A program made the position numbers and the translations under genes. Of a stretch of DNA of 64,000 nucleotides, positions 26,024-34,438 are shown piece by piece. Origin of the DNA: Sulfitobacter brevis (lineage in GTDB: Bacteria > Pseudomonadota > Alphaproteobacteria > Rhodobacterales > Rhodobacteraceae). The notes below the pieces were generated by a model that saw only the letters and a list, made by a program, of their open reading frames with translations, was not told the origin of the DNA and made no database searches. Location of the stretch: assembly GCF_900112755.1 (NCBI RefSeq), contig NZ_FOMW01000008.1, forward strand, positions 1-64,000, given 5' to 3'. The first letter of the stretch is position 1. Each line of letters begins with the position of its first letter.

Positions 26024-26689
26024 TTAGCTGTTTGCAGTGGCCAGTTCTTCCGGAGCATACAGGATCGCTGTGGAGCCAGAACTAACCTGCTCATAAAGAT
26101 CATTTATGTGCGGCATAATCATCCGCACGCAGCCGGAACTGGCTCTGCCACCAATCGAACGTGGGCTGGGTGATCCGTGGATGCGCAGATATGTGTCTCT
26201 ATTTCCAACAAAGAGATACAAAGCGCGTGATCCAAGCGGGTTTGAGGGCCCGGCATCCATGCCATCCGCATGCTGCTCATACAATTCCGGATCGCGCTTA
26301 ATCATCGCCGGGGTCGGCGTCCAAGTTGGCCACTTAGCTTTGCGCCTGATGGAGTAAGTTCCCGGTTCATAGAGGTTACCCCGTGCGATGGCCACGCCGT
26401 ACCTCATTGCGGTGCCGTTATCACGGATGTGATACAGATAGCGCGCAACAGCATCGACATGGATATCACCCGCAGTCAGGTTTGCATTTGCTTCGACCAC
26501 GCGAGGAAGGAACCGCGATGCGACACCCCAAGGATTGGTTGTGCTGGGGTCATAACCGGCAGGCGTCACTTGCGCGTCCCATGCATCCCACTTCGACCGA
26601 TCTGTTGTCGCTGCAACTGCGGATGAAATTGAAAGCGGTGCGGAAAATAGCGCTGCAGTAGAAATGATAAAATGGCGTTTGGTTAACAT
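26024..26689 (-). CDS. YkuD-type L,D-transpeptidase (copy 1)
   Basis: 221 residues from MLTKRHF (26689). An in-frame start at 26710 is not shared by copy 2. The Tat/Sec-like signal ends near residue 27. The YkuD catalytic region has His171 in YLRIHGSPSP and Cys187 in RASSGCVRM, i.e. S-x-G-C instead of the commoner SHGC. The family makes 3-3 peptidoglycan crosslinks or attaches proteins to peptidoglycan. The protein is identical to the copy at 49247-49912 although the DNA differs. Confidence 0.9.
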   Translation of the reverse strand: MLTKRHFIISTAALFSAPLSISSAVAATTDRSKWDAWDAQVTPAGYDPSTTNPWGVASRFLPRVVEANANLTAGDIHVDAVARYLYHIRDNGTAMRYGVAIARGNLYEPGTYSIRRKAKWPTWTPTPAMIKRDPELYEQHADGMDAGPSNPLGSRALYLFVGNRDTYLRIHGSPSPRSIGGRASSGCVRMIMPHINDLYEQVSSGSTAILYAPEELATANS

Positions 26690-26708
26690 GTTTGTGCTCC
26701 TGATCGTC

Positions 26709-26950
26709 ACGAACGTATCAAGTTTTCATCGGGATGTAATTACCTGCGCGTTCAGCATCGGGTAAAATGCCTGTGTACAGCAGTTAGGGCCGCAAGGGGT
26801 CATCACTTACCCAAGAGCGAGCGGCATAAATGTCCAAACGCCAAAACGTCGTTATAAAACGTCGTTATATTGTGCGGCGACATTCCGGATGTGTCCAGAG
26901 CGACCAATTTTGCTACGGTTTCAAAACTTTGTTAATTTCTAAGCCGCGCG
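26709..26950 (+). other. Intergenic with a tandem 13-mer
   Basis: The 13-mer AAAACGTCGTTAT occurs twice in tandem (26843-26855 and 26856-26868). Nothing else is recognisable. Confidence 0.5.
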
Positions 26951-27802
26951 CTACCGATCATTTTCCGGTCTTTGTTCGGTGCTGTTCAGAGGATAGCCAG
27001 AGGCTGGGCCGCGGAACGGCTGGAGCAGCAGGCGATCGATCCACAGATCTCGTTTGGTCCGAAACTGCTCGATGCCTATGGTCATCCCGACATGCCCCGC
27101 GCTTGGTTGTGCAAGATAGGTTCCCAAGAGCCGGTCCCACCATGGCAGGTTGAAACCAAAGTTGCTGTTGGTCTCTGAGGGCAAGATCGAATGATGCACT
27201 CGGTGCATGTCCGGTGTGACGATGATCAGACGCAGCAATGCATCCAGTCGAAACGGGAGCCGCACGTTCGAATGATTGAACAAGGACGTTCCGTTCAACA
27301 AGACTTCGAAGATCAGCACTGCAATGGCGGGCGGGCCAAGCGCCAGTATAAGAAGTAGCTTGATCGCCATGGAAATCAGGATCTCGAGCGGGTGGAAACG
27401 AACGCCGGTTGTCACATCAAATTCCAAATCCGCATGATGCACCCGATGCAAACGCCACAAGGCCGGAACCGCATGGAATAATACATGTTGCAGATAAATT
27501 GCGAGATCGAGCGCCAGAACTGCAAGGATCACTGCAATCCAACCGGGGACGGGAAACTGGTTGAATATCCCCCAGTCGTTTTCCGTGGCGATAGCCGCCA
27601 AGCCCACCGCCACAATGGGGAAAGCAAGCCTGACAAGCACGGAATCCAACACCACGAGGCCTAAGTTGTTCGACCATCTTACCAGCCGGGGAATCTCGAC
27701 CCGTCGCCGTGGTGCTGCAAGCTCCCAAATGGCCATGACAATCAAGATGCCAAAAAAGACTGCCATCCGGATCGCAGGTTCATAGTTAATGATGTTTTCC
27801 AA
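26951..27802 (-). CDS. Sterol desaturase/fatty-acid hydroxylase superfamily membrane enzyme
   Basis: 283 residues with about five membrane helices. The eight-histidine di-iron motif is present: HVLFH, then HRVHHAD, then HRVHHSI, plus RFHPLE and NHSN histidines. This superfamily inserts hydroxyl groups or double bonds into lipids, sterols or carotenoids using oxygen and a ferredoxin-type donor. The substrate is not inferable. It stands alone, 267 bp from the CDF gene on the same strand. Confidence 0.88.
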   Translation of the reverse strand: MENIINYEPAIRMAVFFGILIVMAIWELAAPRRRVEIPRLVRWSNNLGLVVLDSVLVRLAFPIVAVGLAAIATENDWGIFNQFPVPGWIAVILAVLALDLAIYLQHVLFHAVPALWRLHRVHHADLEFDVTTGVRFHPLEILISMAIKLLLILALGPPAIAVLIFEVLLNGTSLFNHSNVRLPFRLDALLRLIIVTPDMHRVHHSILPSETNSNFGFNLPWWDRLLGTYLAQPSAGHVGMTIGIEQFRTKRDLWIDRLLLQPFRGPASGYPLNSTEQRPENDR

Positions 27803-28069
27803 AGCCGTAATTCCCTATGCCCAGCGATACCACAAGCCGGCCAGCAAAGTCTTGTTAGACATGCAGCGGCCATATCGATGAGTGCTCCGATATACTCGTG
27901 CCTACCGTCTCGAGCGCTAAAAAAACACCGATCTCGGCGGCTTCGCTGAACGCATAATGTGGCAGCCCGATTTTCTATTGTAAGGCGCTGGACGCTCCGA
28001 AGGTCAGGATCCGCTAAGACGTTTGCTATTCTCGTTATACATAGCGTGCCTAAAGTTCACTGGATGTCC

Positions 28070-28942
28070 CTAAACAACCTCAACTGTCGAATGCTCAATA
28101 TTAAATTTGGAGCTCAGGACGTCTTTCACTTCCTGCTTTACAGATTTGATATTGTGCTCAGCATCAACCTCTATCTCCATCGTCACCATGGGCCGCTCTT
28201 GGGTAACTGACCAAGCGTGTATGTGATGAACGGCGGTGACGCCCTCGACGTCCTGCAGTAGGATTTCAGAGACCTGTCTTCGATCAAAACCTTTCGGGGC
28301 ACCTTCAAGAAGGATGTGAGAACTTTCCTTCACAACTGCCCAGGCAGATTTCAGGATGATCAAAACGACAAGAACAGAGAGCAGCGGGTCAATAGGGGTC
28401 CAGCCGGTGTAGATGATTACAATAGAGGCGATCAGGGCTGCGACCGAGCCGAAAAGGTCCCCTGCGACATGGAGCGTCGCCGCTCGGACATTCAGGTTTT
28501 CGCTCTCGCCACGGGTCAGCATCCAGAATGAAACGAGATTGATCACCAGCCCGCCCACAGCAACCCACAACATGACCCCGCCAAGGATTTCTTGTGGGTC
28601 CTGAAATCGTCGGATCGCTTCGATAGTGATCCAGATCGCAATCGCAAACAGCGACAAGCCATTGACCAAAGCCGCCAGCACCGAAAACCGGTCAAACCCA
28701 TAGGTTAACTTCCAATCCGCTGGCTTGCGGGCCAGCCGGATGGCGAACCACGCCAGCAAAAGTGAAGCAAAATCAGTCAACATATGACCTGCGTCTGCGA
28801 TCAAGGCAAGAGATCCGGATACGACGCCACCGATAACCTCGGCGAACATGAACCCACCTGTCAGTATTGCCGCAATCGCAAGTTTGCGTTCGTTTTTTGG
28901 AACGTGGCTATGCCCTGGTTCGTCGTGATTATGATCGCTCAC
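28070..28942 (-). CDS. Cation diffusion facilitator (CzcD/ZitB-like)
   Basis: 290 residues with six membrane helices. It starts with a His-rich tail (SDHNHDEPGHSH). The transport site has DAGHMLTD in helix 2 (Asp50, His53 and Asp57 region) and HVAGD in helix 5, the Zn/Cd pattern. A cytoplasmic ferredoxin-like domain follows (VHHIHAWSVTQERPMVTMEIEV). CDF proteins export Zn, Cd or Co in exchange for protons. It belongs to the metal block 28-32 kb but is separated from the MFS gene by 190 bp. Confidence 0.92.
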   Translation of the reverse strand: MSDHNHDEPGHSHVPKNERKLAIAAILTGGFMFAEVIGGVVSGSLALIADAGHMLTDFASLLLAWFAIRLARKPADWKLTYGFDRFSVLAALVNGLSLFAIAIWITIEAIRRFQDPQEILGGVMLWVAVGGLVINLVSFWMLTRGESENLNVRAATLHVAGDLFGSVAALIASIVIIYTGWTPIDPLLSVLVVLIILKSAWAVVKESSHILLEGAPKGFDRRQVSEILLQDVEGVTAVHHIHAWSVTQERPMVTMEIEVDAEHNIKSVKQEVKDVLSSKFNIEHSTVEVV

Positions 28943-29132
28943 TCAGAATTCCTTCTCGATTTTTCGATCGGTATAAATCCGATGTTAATTTAACATATTT
29001 CGACTGTCGCCAAATTCCACCCATCAGTTTTTGATGCGCGTCGCGGCTAAAGTCAGTTCCCAGACAATACGTTCCAAAGGCCGCAACGTATCCAATGTCC
29101 GGATCGCATTCCCTCGCTGTTTATCTTGGTTA

Positions 29133-30470
29133 TCATCGTGATGTCGTATCGCCCACGCGGGGCCAATGTGGGTGGTAGTCATCGATAACGATCGGATGGC
29201 TGTGCGATCGCCCGTCACGCAGGTGAGGATGATCCTCAGGCAAATCTTCATGTACATGTGCAAGAGCCTCTGCATCATTACGTGGCCAGAGGAGCACACC
29301 ACCAACCAGTCCGAGAGCGGCCAATAACGCGAGGCTGACAAGGGCCGTCGCGGGTCCTGAGGCAGTGATCAGCCATCCGGCAAGCGGATAGGTTACCAGC
29401 CAGCAAGCATGGGACAGGGCAAATTGGGCGGCATAGACCGCAGGCCGGTCTTCGGGATGCGCCGAGCGCTTCAACAGCCGCCCTGAGGGGGTCAAAACAG
29501 TCGAATATCCGAGGCCGATGACAACCCATCCGGCGAGCAATAAATACCACTGCAGACCAATCACGATACCGATAGCAGCAAGTCCCAACAGGGTGACCAC
29601 CAAGATCGCCGCACCCCCGATCATCACAGGTCGATCCGCCCAAGTATCCAACATTCGAGGGAGCACCAGTGCAGCAAGCATCGAGCCGCCGCCAAACGCG
29701 CCAAGCGCGATGGCGACTTGGGTGTCTCCCAGCCCCAAGTCAACTTTGACAAGAATGACCGTGTTTACCAACACCATCGCACCCGCTGCGGCCGCCGCAA
29801 GGTTCAGCGACAAAAGGCCCCGAAGACGCGGTGTCGCAAGGTAAATCCGCAACCCTCGCGTTGTTCGGTCATAGATCCCGCGCGGCGCTGTTTCTTGCGG
29901 GCTGGGAAGCATCACGGAAATCACCAGCAATGCGGAGCCTACGAACCCCACCACAGTGCCGAAGAACAACGTCTGATAGCTGACGACGGCCAGCAGAAGG
30001 GCGGCCAAAGCAGGACTAACCAGATTCTCCAGATCATAGGCCAAGCGAGAGAGGGACAGCGCGCGCGTGTATCGCTCTTCTTCCGGCAAGATGTCGGGGA
30101 TGGTCGCCTGGAACGTCGGCGTAAAAGCGGCAGAGGCGGATTGCAGAACGAAGATCAACACATAGACCTGCCAGATTTCATTCACAAAAGGCAGGCAGAG
30201 GGCGACGGCGGCGCGGATCAAATCGAGGCTCACGAGCATCGTCCGACGGGGCCAGCGGTTGGCAAATGCGCCAGCGATCGGGGCTACCCCGACATAGGCG
30301 ACCATCTTGATTGTAAAGACCAAGCCCAATACCAGCGCCGCGTTTTCGCCCGCAAGATCATAGGCGAGCAGGCCGAGGGCAATGGTGGCAAGACCGGTCC
30401 CTAAAAGCGCAATGATTTGGGCCAAAAACAGGTGGCGGTAAGTGCGGTCTGCAAGAATGGCGAGCATCAT
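29133..30470 (-). CDS. MFS exporter with His-rich C-terminal tail
   Basis: 445 residues with 12 predicted helices. Motif A-like ANRWPRRTM lies in loop 2-3. The C-terminal cytoplasmic tail is rich in His, Asp and Glu (HVHEDLPEDHPHL, then HSHPIVIDDYHPHWP), resembling NreB-type nickel exporters. It starts 6 bp after the CsoR-type regulator gene, so the two form an operon. I infer metal efflux controlled by that repressor; Ni, Co or Cu are the candidates. Confidence 0.85.
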   Translation of the reverse strand: MMLAILADRTYRHLFLAQIIALLGTGLATIALGLLAYDLAGENAALVLGLVFTIKMVAYVGVAPIAGAFANRWPRRTMLVSLDLIRAAVALCLPFVNEIWQVYVLIFVLQSASAAFTPTFQATIPDILPEEERYTRALSLSRLAYDLENLVSPALAALLLAVVSYQTLFFGTVVGFVGSALLVISVMLPSPQETAPRGIYDRTTRGLRIYLATPRLRGLLSLNLAAAAAGAMVLVNTVILVKVDLGLGDTQVAIALGAFGGGSMLAALVLPRMLDTWADRPVMIGGAAILVVTLLGLAAIGIVIGLQWYLLLAGWVVIGLGYSTVLTPSGRLLKRSAHPEDRPAVYAAQFALSHACWLVTYPLAGWLITASGPATALVSLALLAALGLVGGVLLWPRNDAEALAHVHEDLPEDHPHLRDGRSHSHPIVIDDYHPHWPRVGDTTSR

Positions 30471-30476
30471 GACCTC

Positions 30477-30755
30477 TCAAAGGTATTTGGTGATGTCCTT
30501 GAAATCAGAGATCGTTCGCGCGCTTTCATCTTTGGGTGCAGCCAGTACCGCATCAAGACAGTGGTCGATGTGGTCCTGAATCAACGTGCGTTTGGCTTGC
30601 GCGATAGCCTTCTCGACGGCGTGAAGTTGCTGAGCCAGATCGACACAGGGCCTCTGCGCCTCGATCATGCTAATGACACTCAGCAAATGTCCGTTGGCAC
30701 GTTTCAGCCGTTTCACGATTTCAGGGTGGGTTGCATGCGGCAAATGATCTGTCAT
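30477..30755 (-). CDS. CsoR/RcnR-family (DUF156) metal-sensing repressor
   Basis: 92 residues, all-helical DUF156 fold. The metal positions are Cys37 (RPCVDL), His62 and Cys66 (DHIDHC), with spacings of 25 and 4, the Cys-His-Cys triad of Cu(I)-sensing CsoR. An N-terminal His10 is also present, as in Ni/Co sensors of the RcnR/NreA type. Apo-repressor would bind a GC-rich dyad. The divergent region to 30830 contains CCCCCGGAGGGG (30770-30781), close to typical CsoR-family sites. It is coupled to the MFS exporter gene. Confidence 0.87.
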   Translation of the reverse strand: MTDHLPHATHPEIVKRLKRANGHLLSVISMIEAQRPCVDLAQQLHAVEKAIAQAKRTLIQDHIDHCLDAVLAAPKDESARTISDFKDITKYL

Positions 30756-30765
30756 AAGAAAGTTC

Positions 30766-30785
30766 TATCCCCCCGGAGGGGATAG
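30766..30785. promoter_or_regulatory. Candidate CsoR-family operator
   Basis: Bases 30766-30785 contain a G/C-tract palindrome (TATCCCCCCGGAGGGGATA-like, arms ATCCCC and GGGGAT). It lies 11 bp upstream of the repressor start (30755) and 45 bp before the divergent His-rich gene (30830). DUF156 repressors recognise such C/G-tract dyads. Position between divergent genes fits control of both. Confidence 0.65.
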
Positions 30786-30829
30786 AGCAAGCGGGCAGGC
30801 CACCCAGAACCCGTAGGAAAACGAGCAGG

Positions 30830-31189
30830 ATGAAACGGCAGATTACAAGGCTCTTTCGGCACGCCCTGACCTTCGCCTTGGCGATTGGCATCCTGCTGGC
30901 CGCCAATGCACGCATCGTTTCGCACAATCCGCCGGACCTCGCCCAGATCGCAACACAGCAACAAACAAGTATCGAAGATCACGGCCATGAACACGTTGAT
31001 CTGGTAGAGTTAGTGGACGCTTATCACGGGCACCCCCATGACATGGTTGACCATGATCATGCGGCGGCCATTCTGCCGCAGCGGCGAGAGGCCAGTTACC
31101 TCGCCCTTACGAGTACAGTCTGGATCATGATCGCTTCGGATCTGCCAGACCACAAACCAATCGATTTTGATCGACCTCCGCGCGGATAG
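30830..31189 (+). CDS. Small His-rich membrane-anchored protein
   Basis: 119 residues. One N-terminal hydrophobic helix (ALTFALAIGILLAANARI) acts as signal or anchor, followed by a His/Asp-rich part (DHGHEHVDLVELVDAYHGHPHD, then DHDHAA) and a second hydrophobic stretch. Such segments bind Zn, Ni or Co. It is divergent from the CsoR-type repressor across the candidate operator and is followed by a HupE/UreJ gene, so it is probably a periplasmic metal-binding accessory. Confidence 0.7.
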   Translation: MKRQITRLFRHALTFALAIGILLAANARIVSHNPPDLAQIATQQQTSIEDHGHEHVDLVELVDAYHGHPHDMVDHDHAAAILPQRREASYLALTSTVWIMIASDLPDHKPIDFDRPPRG

Positions 31190-31242
31190 ACACGGCCTTT
31201 CGGCCTGCTCGTCCCATAACTTACCAAGCGGAAAATCTCAAA

Positions 31243-31977
31243 ATGACACACAACCGAGCCTTTGGTTCGGGGGCAGACCTGCACGCGTTGCGCCGGCCCC
31301 TGATCCTACTGGCGATGATCCTGCTGGCCCTCACGGCCTTTGCATCATCTGCCTATGCCCATGCCGTCACCGCCGGTGACAAGGGCTATATCATGGAGGT
31401 CAGCGGGATGAAGCTGATCCCGTTCATGTATCTCGGGGCCAAACATATGGTCACGGGCTATGACCATCTGCTGTTCCTGTTTGGCGTCGTCTTCTTCCTC
31501 TACAAGATGAAGCACGTCGCCATCTATGTCAGCCTATTTGCCATCGGGCATTCAACCACCATGCTGGCCGGGGTCTACTTCGGCTGGAACTTCAGTTCTT
31601 ACCTGATCGACGCCATCATCGGGTTGTCCGTCGTCTACAAGGCGCTCGACAATCTGGGCGCCTATCAGCGGTGGTTCGGCTTCCAACCCAACACTAAGGC
31701 CGCGACCCTGATCTTCGGGTTCTTTCACGGGCTGGGTCTGGCCACCAAAATCCTCGACTACAACATCGCCAAGGACGGGCTTTTGCCCAACCTTCTGGCG
31801 TTCAATGTGGGCGTGGAACTGGGCCAGATCCTCGCGCTTGCCGCGATCCTGATTATCATGGGCTTTTGGCGTAAGACGGCTGGCTTCTGGAAGCATGCCT
31901 ATACCGCGAATGTCGTCATGATGTCGGCCGGGTTCATTCTGGTCGGATACCAGTTGACCGGCTTCTTTCTCACGTAA
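31243..31977 (+). CDS. HupE/UreJ-family membrane protein
   Basis: 244 residues, with an N-terminal leader (signal or helix 1 ending SSAYAHA) and about six more helices. The family motifs are present: GYDHLLFLFGVVFF, FAIGHSTTMLAG, DAIIGLSVVYKALDN and FGFFHGLGLATKI. HupE/UreJ proteins are nickel permeases linked to hydrogenase and urease, but many stand-alone members have unknown cargo. It lies 18 bp before the next gene and downstream of a His-rich protein. Confidence 0.85.
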   Translation: MTHNRAFGSGADLHALRRPLILLAMILLALTAFASSAYAHAVTAGDKGYIMEVSGMKLIPFMYLGAKHMVTGYDHLLFLFGVVFFLYKMKHVAIYVSLFAIGHSTTMLAGVYFGWNFSSYLIDAIIGLSVVYKALDNLGAYQRWFGFQPNTKAATLIFGFFHGLGLATKILDYNIAKDGLLPNLLAFNVGVELGQILALAAILIIMGFWRKTAGFWKHAYTANVVMMSAGFILVGYQLTGFFLT

Positions 31978-31995
31978 CTCAAAGGAAAACTCGAA

Positions 31996-32637
31996 ATGCA
32001 CAATGGTAACAAACCCACCCCCGAAGACCTGCCGACCTCGGCGCAATTGTTGAAGTCGACTGCAATCGCGGCGGCCTCGGCTGTGGCGATCCTGACGCTG
32101 GTAGTGCTGCCTGCTGAATACAACATTGACCCCACCGGCGTCGGCAAAGCCTTGGGGCTCGCCGAGATGGGCGAAATCAAAACCCAGTTGGCGGAGGAAG
32201 CTGAAGAGGATCGTCTGATGCAGCTGCAGACCGCACCTGTGGTCGAAGAACAGTCCAGCGTCTCGGGCGGAATCTTTGGTATCTTCTTCGGAGCAGCCTA
32301 TGCCGAAGAAGTCGTCGCGGCGGAATGGACCGAACAATACAGCCTCATCCTGACACCGGGCGAAGGGGCTGAGGTGAAGTTGGCCATGGAAGAAGGCGCT
32401 GAGGCTGAGTTTCTCTGGGTCGCAGAAGGCGGGGTGGTCAATTATGACCTGCATGGCGACGGCGGCGGCAAGGACATCAGCTATGAAAAAGGCCGGGCAG
32501 AGCCGCGCGGCGAAGGCGTTCTGACGGCCGCCTTTAGCGGCAATCACGGCTGGTTTTGGCGCAACCGCGACAAACAGGATGTGACCGTGACACTTTACGC
32601 GCGGGGCGATTACAGCGAGATGAAACTACCAAAGTAG
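31996..32637 (+). CDS. Membrane-anchored protein partnering HupE
   Basis: 213 residues. One membrane helix near residues 24-40 (AAASAVAILTLVVLP) is followed by an acidic, coiled stretch (EMGEIKTQLAEEAEEDRLM). The beta-rich C-terminal domain has SLILTPGEGAEVKLAMEEGAEAEF and FSGNHGWFWRNRDKQDVTV. Proteins of this layout are commonly found directly after HupE/UreJ_2 genes and are annotated as transmembrane anchors. Function unknown. Confidence 0.7.
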   Translation: MHNGNKPTPEDLPTSAQLLKSTAIAAASAVAILTLVVLPAEYNIDPTGVGKALGLAEMGEIKTQLAEEAEEDRLMQLQTAPVVEEQSSVSGGIFGIFFGAAYAEEVVAAEWTEQYSLILTPGEGAEVKLAMEEGAEAEFLWVAEGGVVNYDLHGDGGGKDISYEKGRAEPRGEGVLTAAFSGNHGWFWRNRDKQDVTVTLYARGDYSEMKLPK

Positions 32638-32644
32638 AAGCGAG

Positions 32645-32674
32645 GTGGTCCCCCGCCATCTACGGGGGGATCAC
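32645..32674 (+). terminator. GC-rich terminator hairpin
   Basis: The left arm 32645-32655 (GTGGTCCCCCG) pairs with 32663-32674 around CCATCTA, with one wobble and one bulge. It begins 8 bp after the stop at 32637. No long T tract follows. Confidence 0.7.
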
Positions 32675-32713
32675 CACCAGCTACTTGGCCATAGCATTTT
32701 TGGCTAAATGTGC

Positions 32714-32809
32714 GTTCAGCAAGACCGGCTGAACGAGGATATCTATCGTTTACAGCACCACCAAGATCATCGCTCAATCGTCGGGTAGTAGTCATGGTGG
32801 TGCTGTAAA
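32714..32809. repeat. Cluster of palindromes incl. 15-bp perfect inverted repeat
   Basis: A perfect 15-bp inverted repeat has arms at 32749-32763 (TTTACAGCACCACCA) and 32795-32809, separated by 31 nt. Just upstream is a 7-bp hairpin, GTTCAGC (32714-32720) with GCTGAAC (32728-32734). It lies between the terminator of the HupE block and a decayed rhodanese gene. It could be the ends of a lost element, a regulator site or an RNA structure. Confidence 0.7.
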
Positions 32810-32834
32810 ATTTCTGCACTAGATTTCTCATAGA

Positions 32835-33132
32835 GAAGTCCACGATCTGCAAGATGCAGCGGACATCACGCCACTGGTGTGCGCAAGCCAGATGAGTGGG
32901 AAAGAGGCATATTCCAGACGCGCCGCACGTATTCTTCGGTGATCTGCGCGACAAGCTGGAGGACCTCGATCGCAAAGGCTCCTACGCGACCTATTGCGCC
33001 AGCGAATTTCGCGCGAGCATCGCATTAAGCCTGCTTGCAGCGAATGGACATGATAACATTCACGATGTGCCCGTCAGTTGGAAGGCACGGACCGCCGCAG
33101 GCTATCCCACGGAGACAGAAAAGAAAGAATGA
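32835..33132 (+). pseudogene. Decayed rhodanese domain with frameshifts
   Basis: Three frames together read a rhodanese domain. 32835-32879 gives EVHDLQDAADITPLV, 32879-32908 gives VRKPDEWERG, and 32909-33132 gives HIPDAPHVFFGDLRDKL then YATYCASEFRASIALSLLAANG and SWKARTAAGYPTE. A small deletion (about 7 nt) and a 1-nt loss explain the breaks. The catalytic Cys is in YCASEFRAS, like the C-terminal domain of metallo-beta-lactamase/rhodanese persulfide enzymes. The 3' end overlaps the DUF442 gene by ATGA, so it probably once formed an operon with it. Confidence 0.75.
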
Positions 33133-33587
33133 ACATTGATATGGACAACGTAATCAACATCGACAGCAATCTCAGCGTCGCACGTTTTGCGCCCTGCTCG
33201 GCTGACCTAAAGAAGGCCGCCGAGCAGGGCTTTATGAGCATCGTGAACTTTCGCACCAGCGAAGAAAAACAGGAGGTCCAGCCCGGCGAGGAGCAGCGCT
33301 TGGCCGAGCGTGCGGGGCTCACATATCTACATCATCCAGTATCTGCGGAGACTTTGGATGATGTGACCGTCGATATATTCCGACACAGACTCGCCAAGCT
33401 GCCCACGCCAGTGTTGTTGCACTGCGCCTCTGGCAAGCGCGCGGGCGCAATGGCGCTGATGGCGCGGGCTGTGGAGGACGGGCTGACAGGTGAAGAGGCG
33501 ATCGCGTTGGGTCAGAAATACGGTCTCGATTTATCCGAAGAGAAAATCGGTGCGTTTGTGAAGTCGTATGCAGATCGGAATGCTTGA
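33129..33587 (+). CDS. DUF442 protein-tyrosine-phosphatase-like protein
   Basis: 152 residues. DUF442 domain with the P-loop HCASGKRAG (Cys99, Arg104). This is the fold of the N-terminal part of beta-lactamase-hydrolase-like (BLH) proteins and of the TIGR01244 sulfur-transferase family, tied to sulfide and persulfide metabolism in alphaproteobacteria and Xylella. It starts within the stop of the decayed rhodanese gene (ATGA). In this sulfur-gene block a role in persulfide handling is more likely than protein dephosphorylation. Confidence 0.85.
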   Translation: MNIDMDNVINIDSNLSVARFAPCSADLKKAAEQGFMSIVNFRTSEEKQEVQPGEEQRLAERAGLTYLHHPVSAETLDDVTVDIFRHRLAKLPTPVLLHCASGKRAGAMALMARAVEDGLTGEEAIALGQKYGLDLSEEKIGAFVKSYADRNA

Positions 33588-33709
33588 GGATTAACTTTTG
33601 CCTGCGTGCAGTCCGATAAGAGCTTAGGCAGATCCCTTGAAATGATAAACAATGACGCATTTGCGTTCATTGGCTATTGTGAGGCTAAATCAACCGTAGG
33701 GATAAAGGG

Positions 33710-34309
33710 ATGCTAGAGATGAAGCGACTGGTATTGGCGATTACTTTGTTATTTGCAGCTAGTGTGGGGCGCGCGGATGTCACTGTCGGCATCACCAAGG
33801 ATATGCCGTCCGTCGCTGTGCAGACCCCCGGCGGTCTGGTCGAGATCAACAGGATTCAGGATACCGAGAACGAGATTAAAGGCGAGTGGGCTAAGACCTC
33901 GCGTCCGTGTCCCGACTTCTGCATCCAGCCCTTCACCCCCGCCGAAGGTGTGACCACGATCGGCGAGTTGGAGTTAATTGCGATGCTTCAGGACCCTGAG
34001 GCAGTTGTCGTCGACAGCCGCACCAGCGACTGGTTTCAGGGCGGCACGATCCCCGGCGCGGTCAATATCCCCTACACCTTCATCCTTGATCAATTGGGCC
34101 AGTTAGGCTGCGAGCCAGATTTTGACGGATGGATTTGCGACAGCGCAAAACCAGTGGCGCTGTTCTGCAACGGCATTTGGTGCGGGCAATCCCCGACCGC
34201 CATTCGCAACATGATTGAGGCGGGCTATCCCGCGGATCGTATCTCCTACTATCGCGGGGGCATGCAGGTCTGGCGCATGCTGGGTTTAACCGTGACAGGA
34301 GAGGACTGA
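33710..34309 (+). CDS. Periplasmic rhodanese-like protein
   Basis: 199 residues; start at 33710 or at the second Met (33719). Signal peptide cleaved after GRA. Cys67 and Cys71 (RPCPDFC) lie in an N-terminal segment, and the rhodanese domain covers about 80-199, with VVDSRTSDWFQGGTIPGAVNIP and the active-site loop LFCNGIWCGQS (Cys153, Cys158). Rhodaneses carry sulfane sulfur on the loop Cys. Several exported rhodaneses of this type occur next to thiosulfate-oxidation genes. Precedes the one-component regulator by 129 bp. Confidence 0.86.
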   Translation: MLEMKRLVLAITLLFAASVGRADVTVGITKDMPSVAVQTPGGLVEINRIQDTENEIKGEWAKTSRPCPDFCIQPFTPAEGVTTIGELELIAMLQDPEAVVVDSRTSDWFQGGTIPGAVNIPYTFILDQLGQLGCEPDFDGWICDSAKPVALFCNGIWCGQSPTAIRNMIEAGYPADRISYYRGGMQVWRMLGLTVTGED

Positions 34310-34438
34310 GGGGCTCTTGTATAAGCGTGAGACCCTCAGTGTAAATGTTGCATTCTGAAGCGGCCACGGTAAGCTCGATTACAGGCTAACGCTCAGACCT
34401 GATGTGCCCATCTCCCTCCGGAAAACGCGGGAAATTGT

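Larger units (their letters stand above)
25624..26708. repeat. Copy 1 of a 1.08-kb dispersed duplication
   Basis: Nearly the same sequence recurs in the same orientation at 48848-49931. It covers a lipoprotein gene, a convergent L,D-transpeptidase gene and the shared hairpin between them. Outside these limits the two flanks are unrelated. Confidence 0.92.

Noticed and set aside
31243-31977. Hydrogenase or urease accessory locus
   Set aside because: HupE/UreJ family member only; no hydrogenase or urease genes are nearby.
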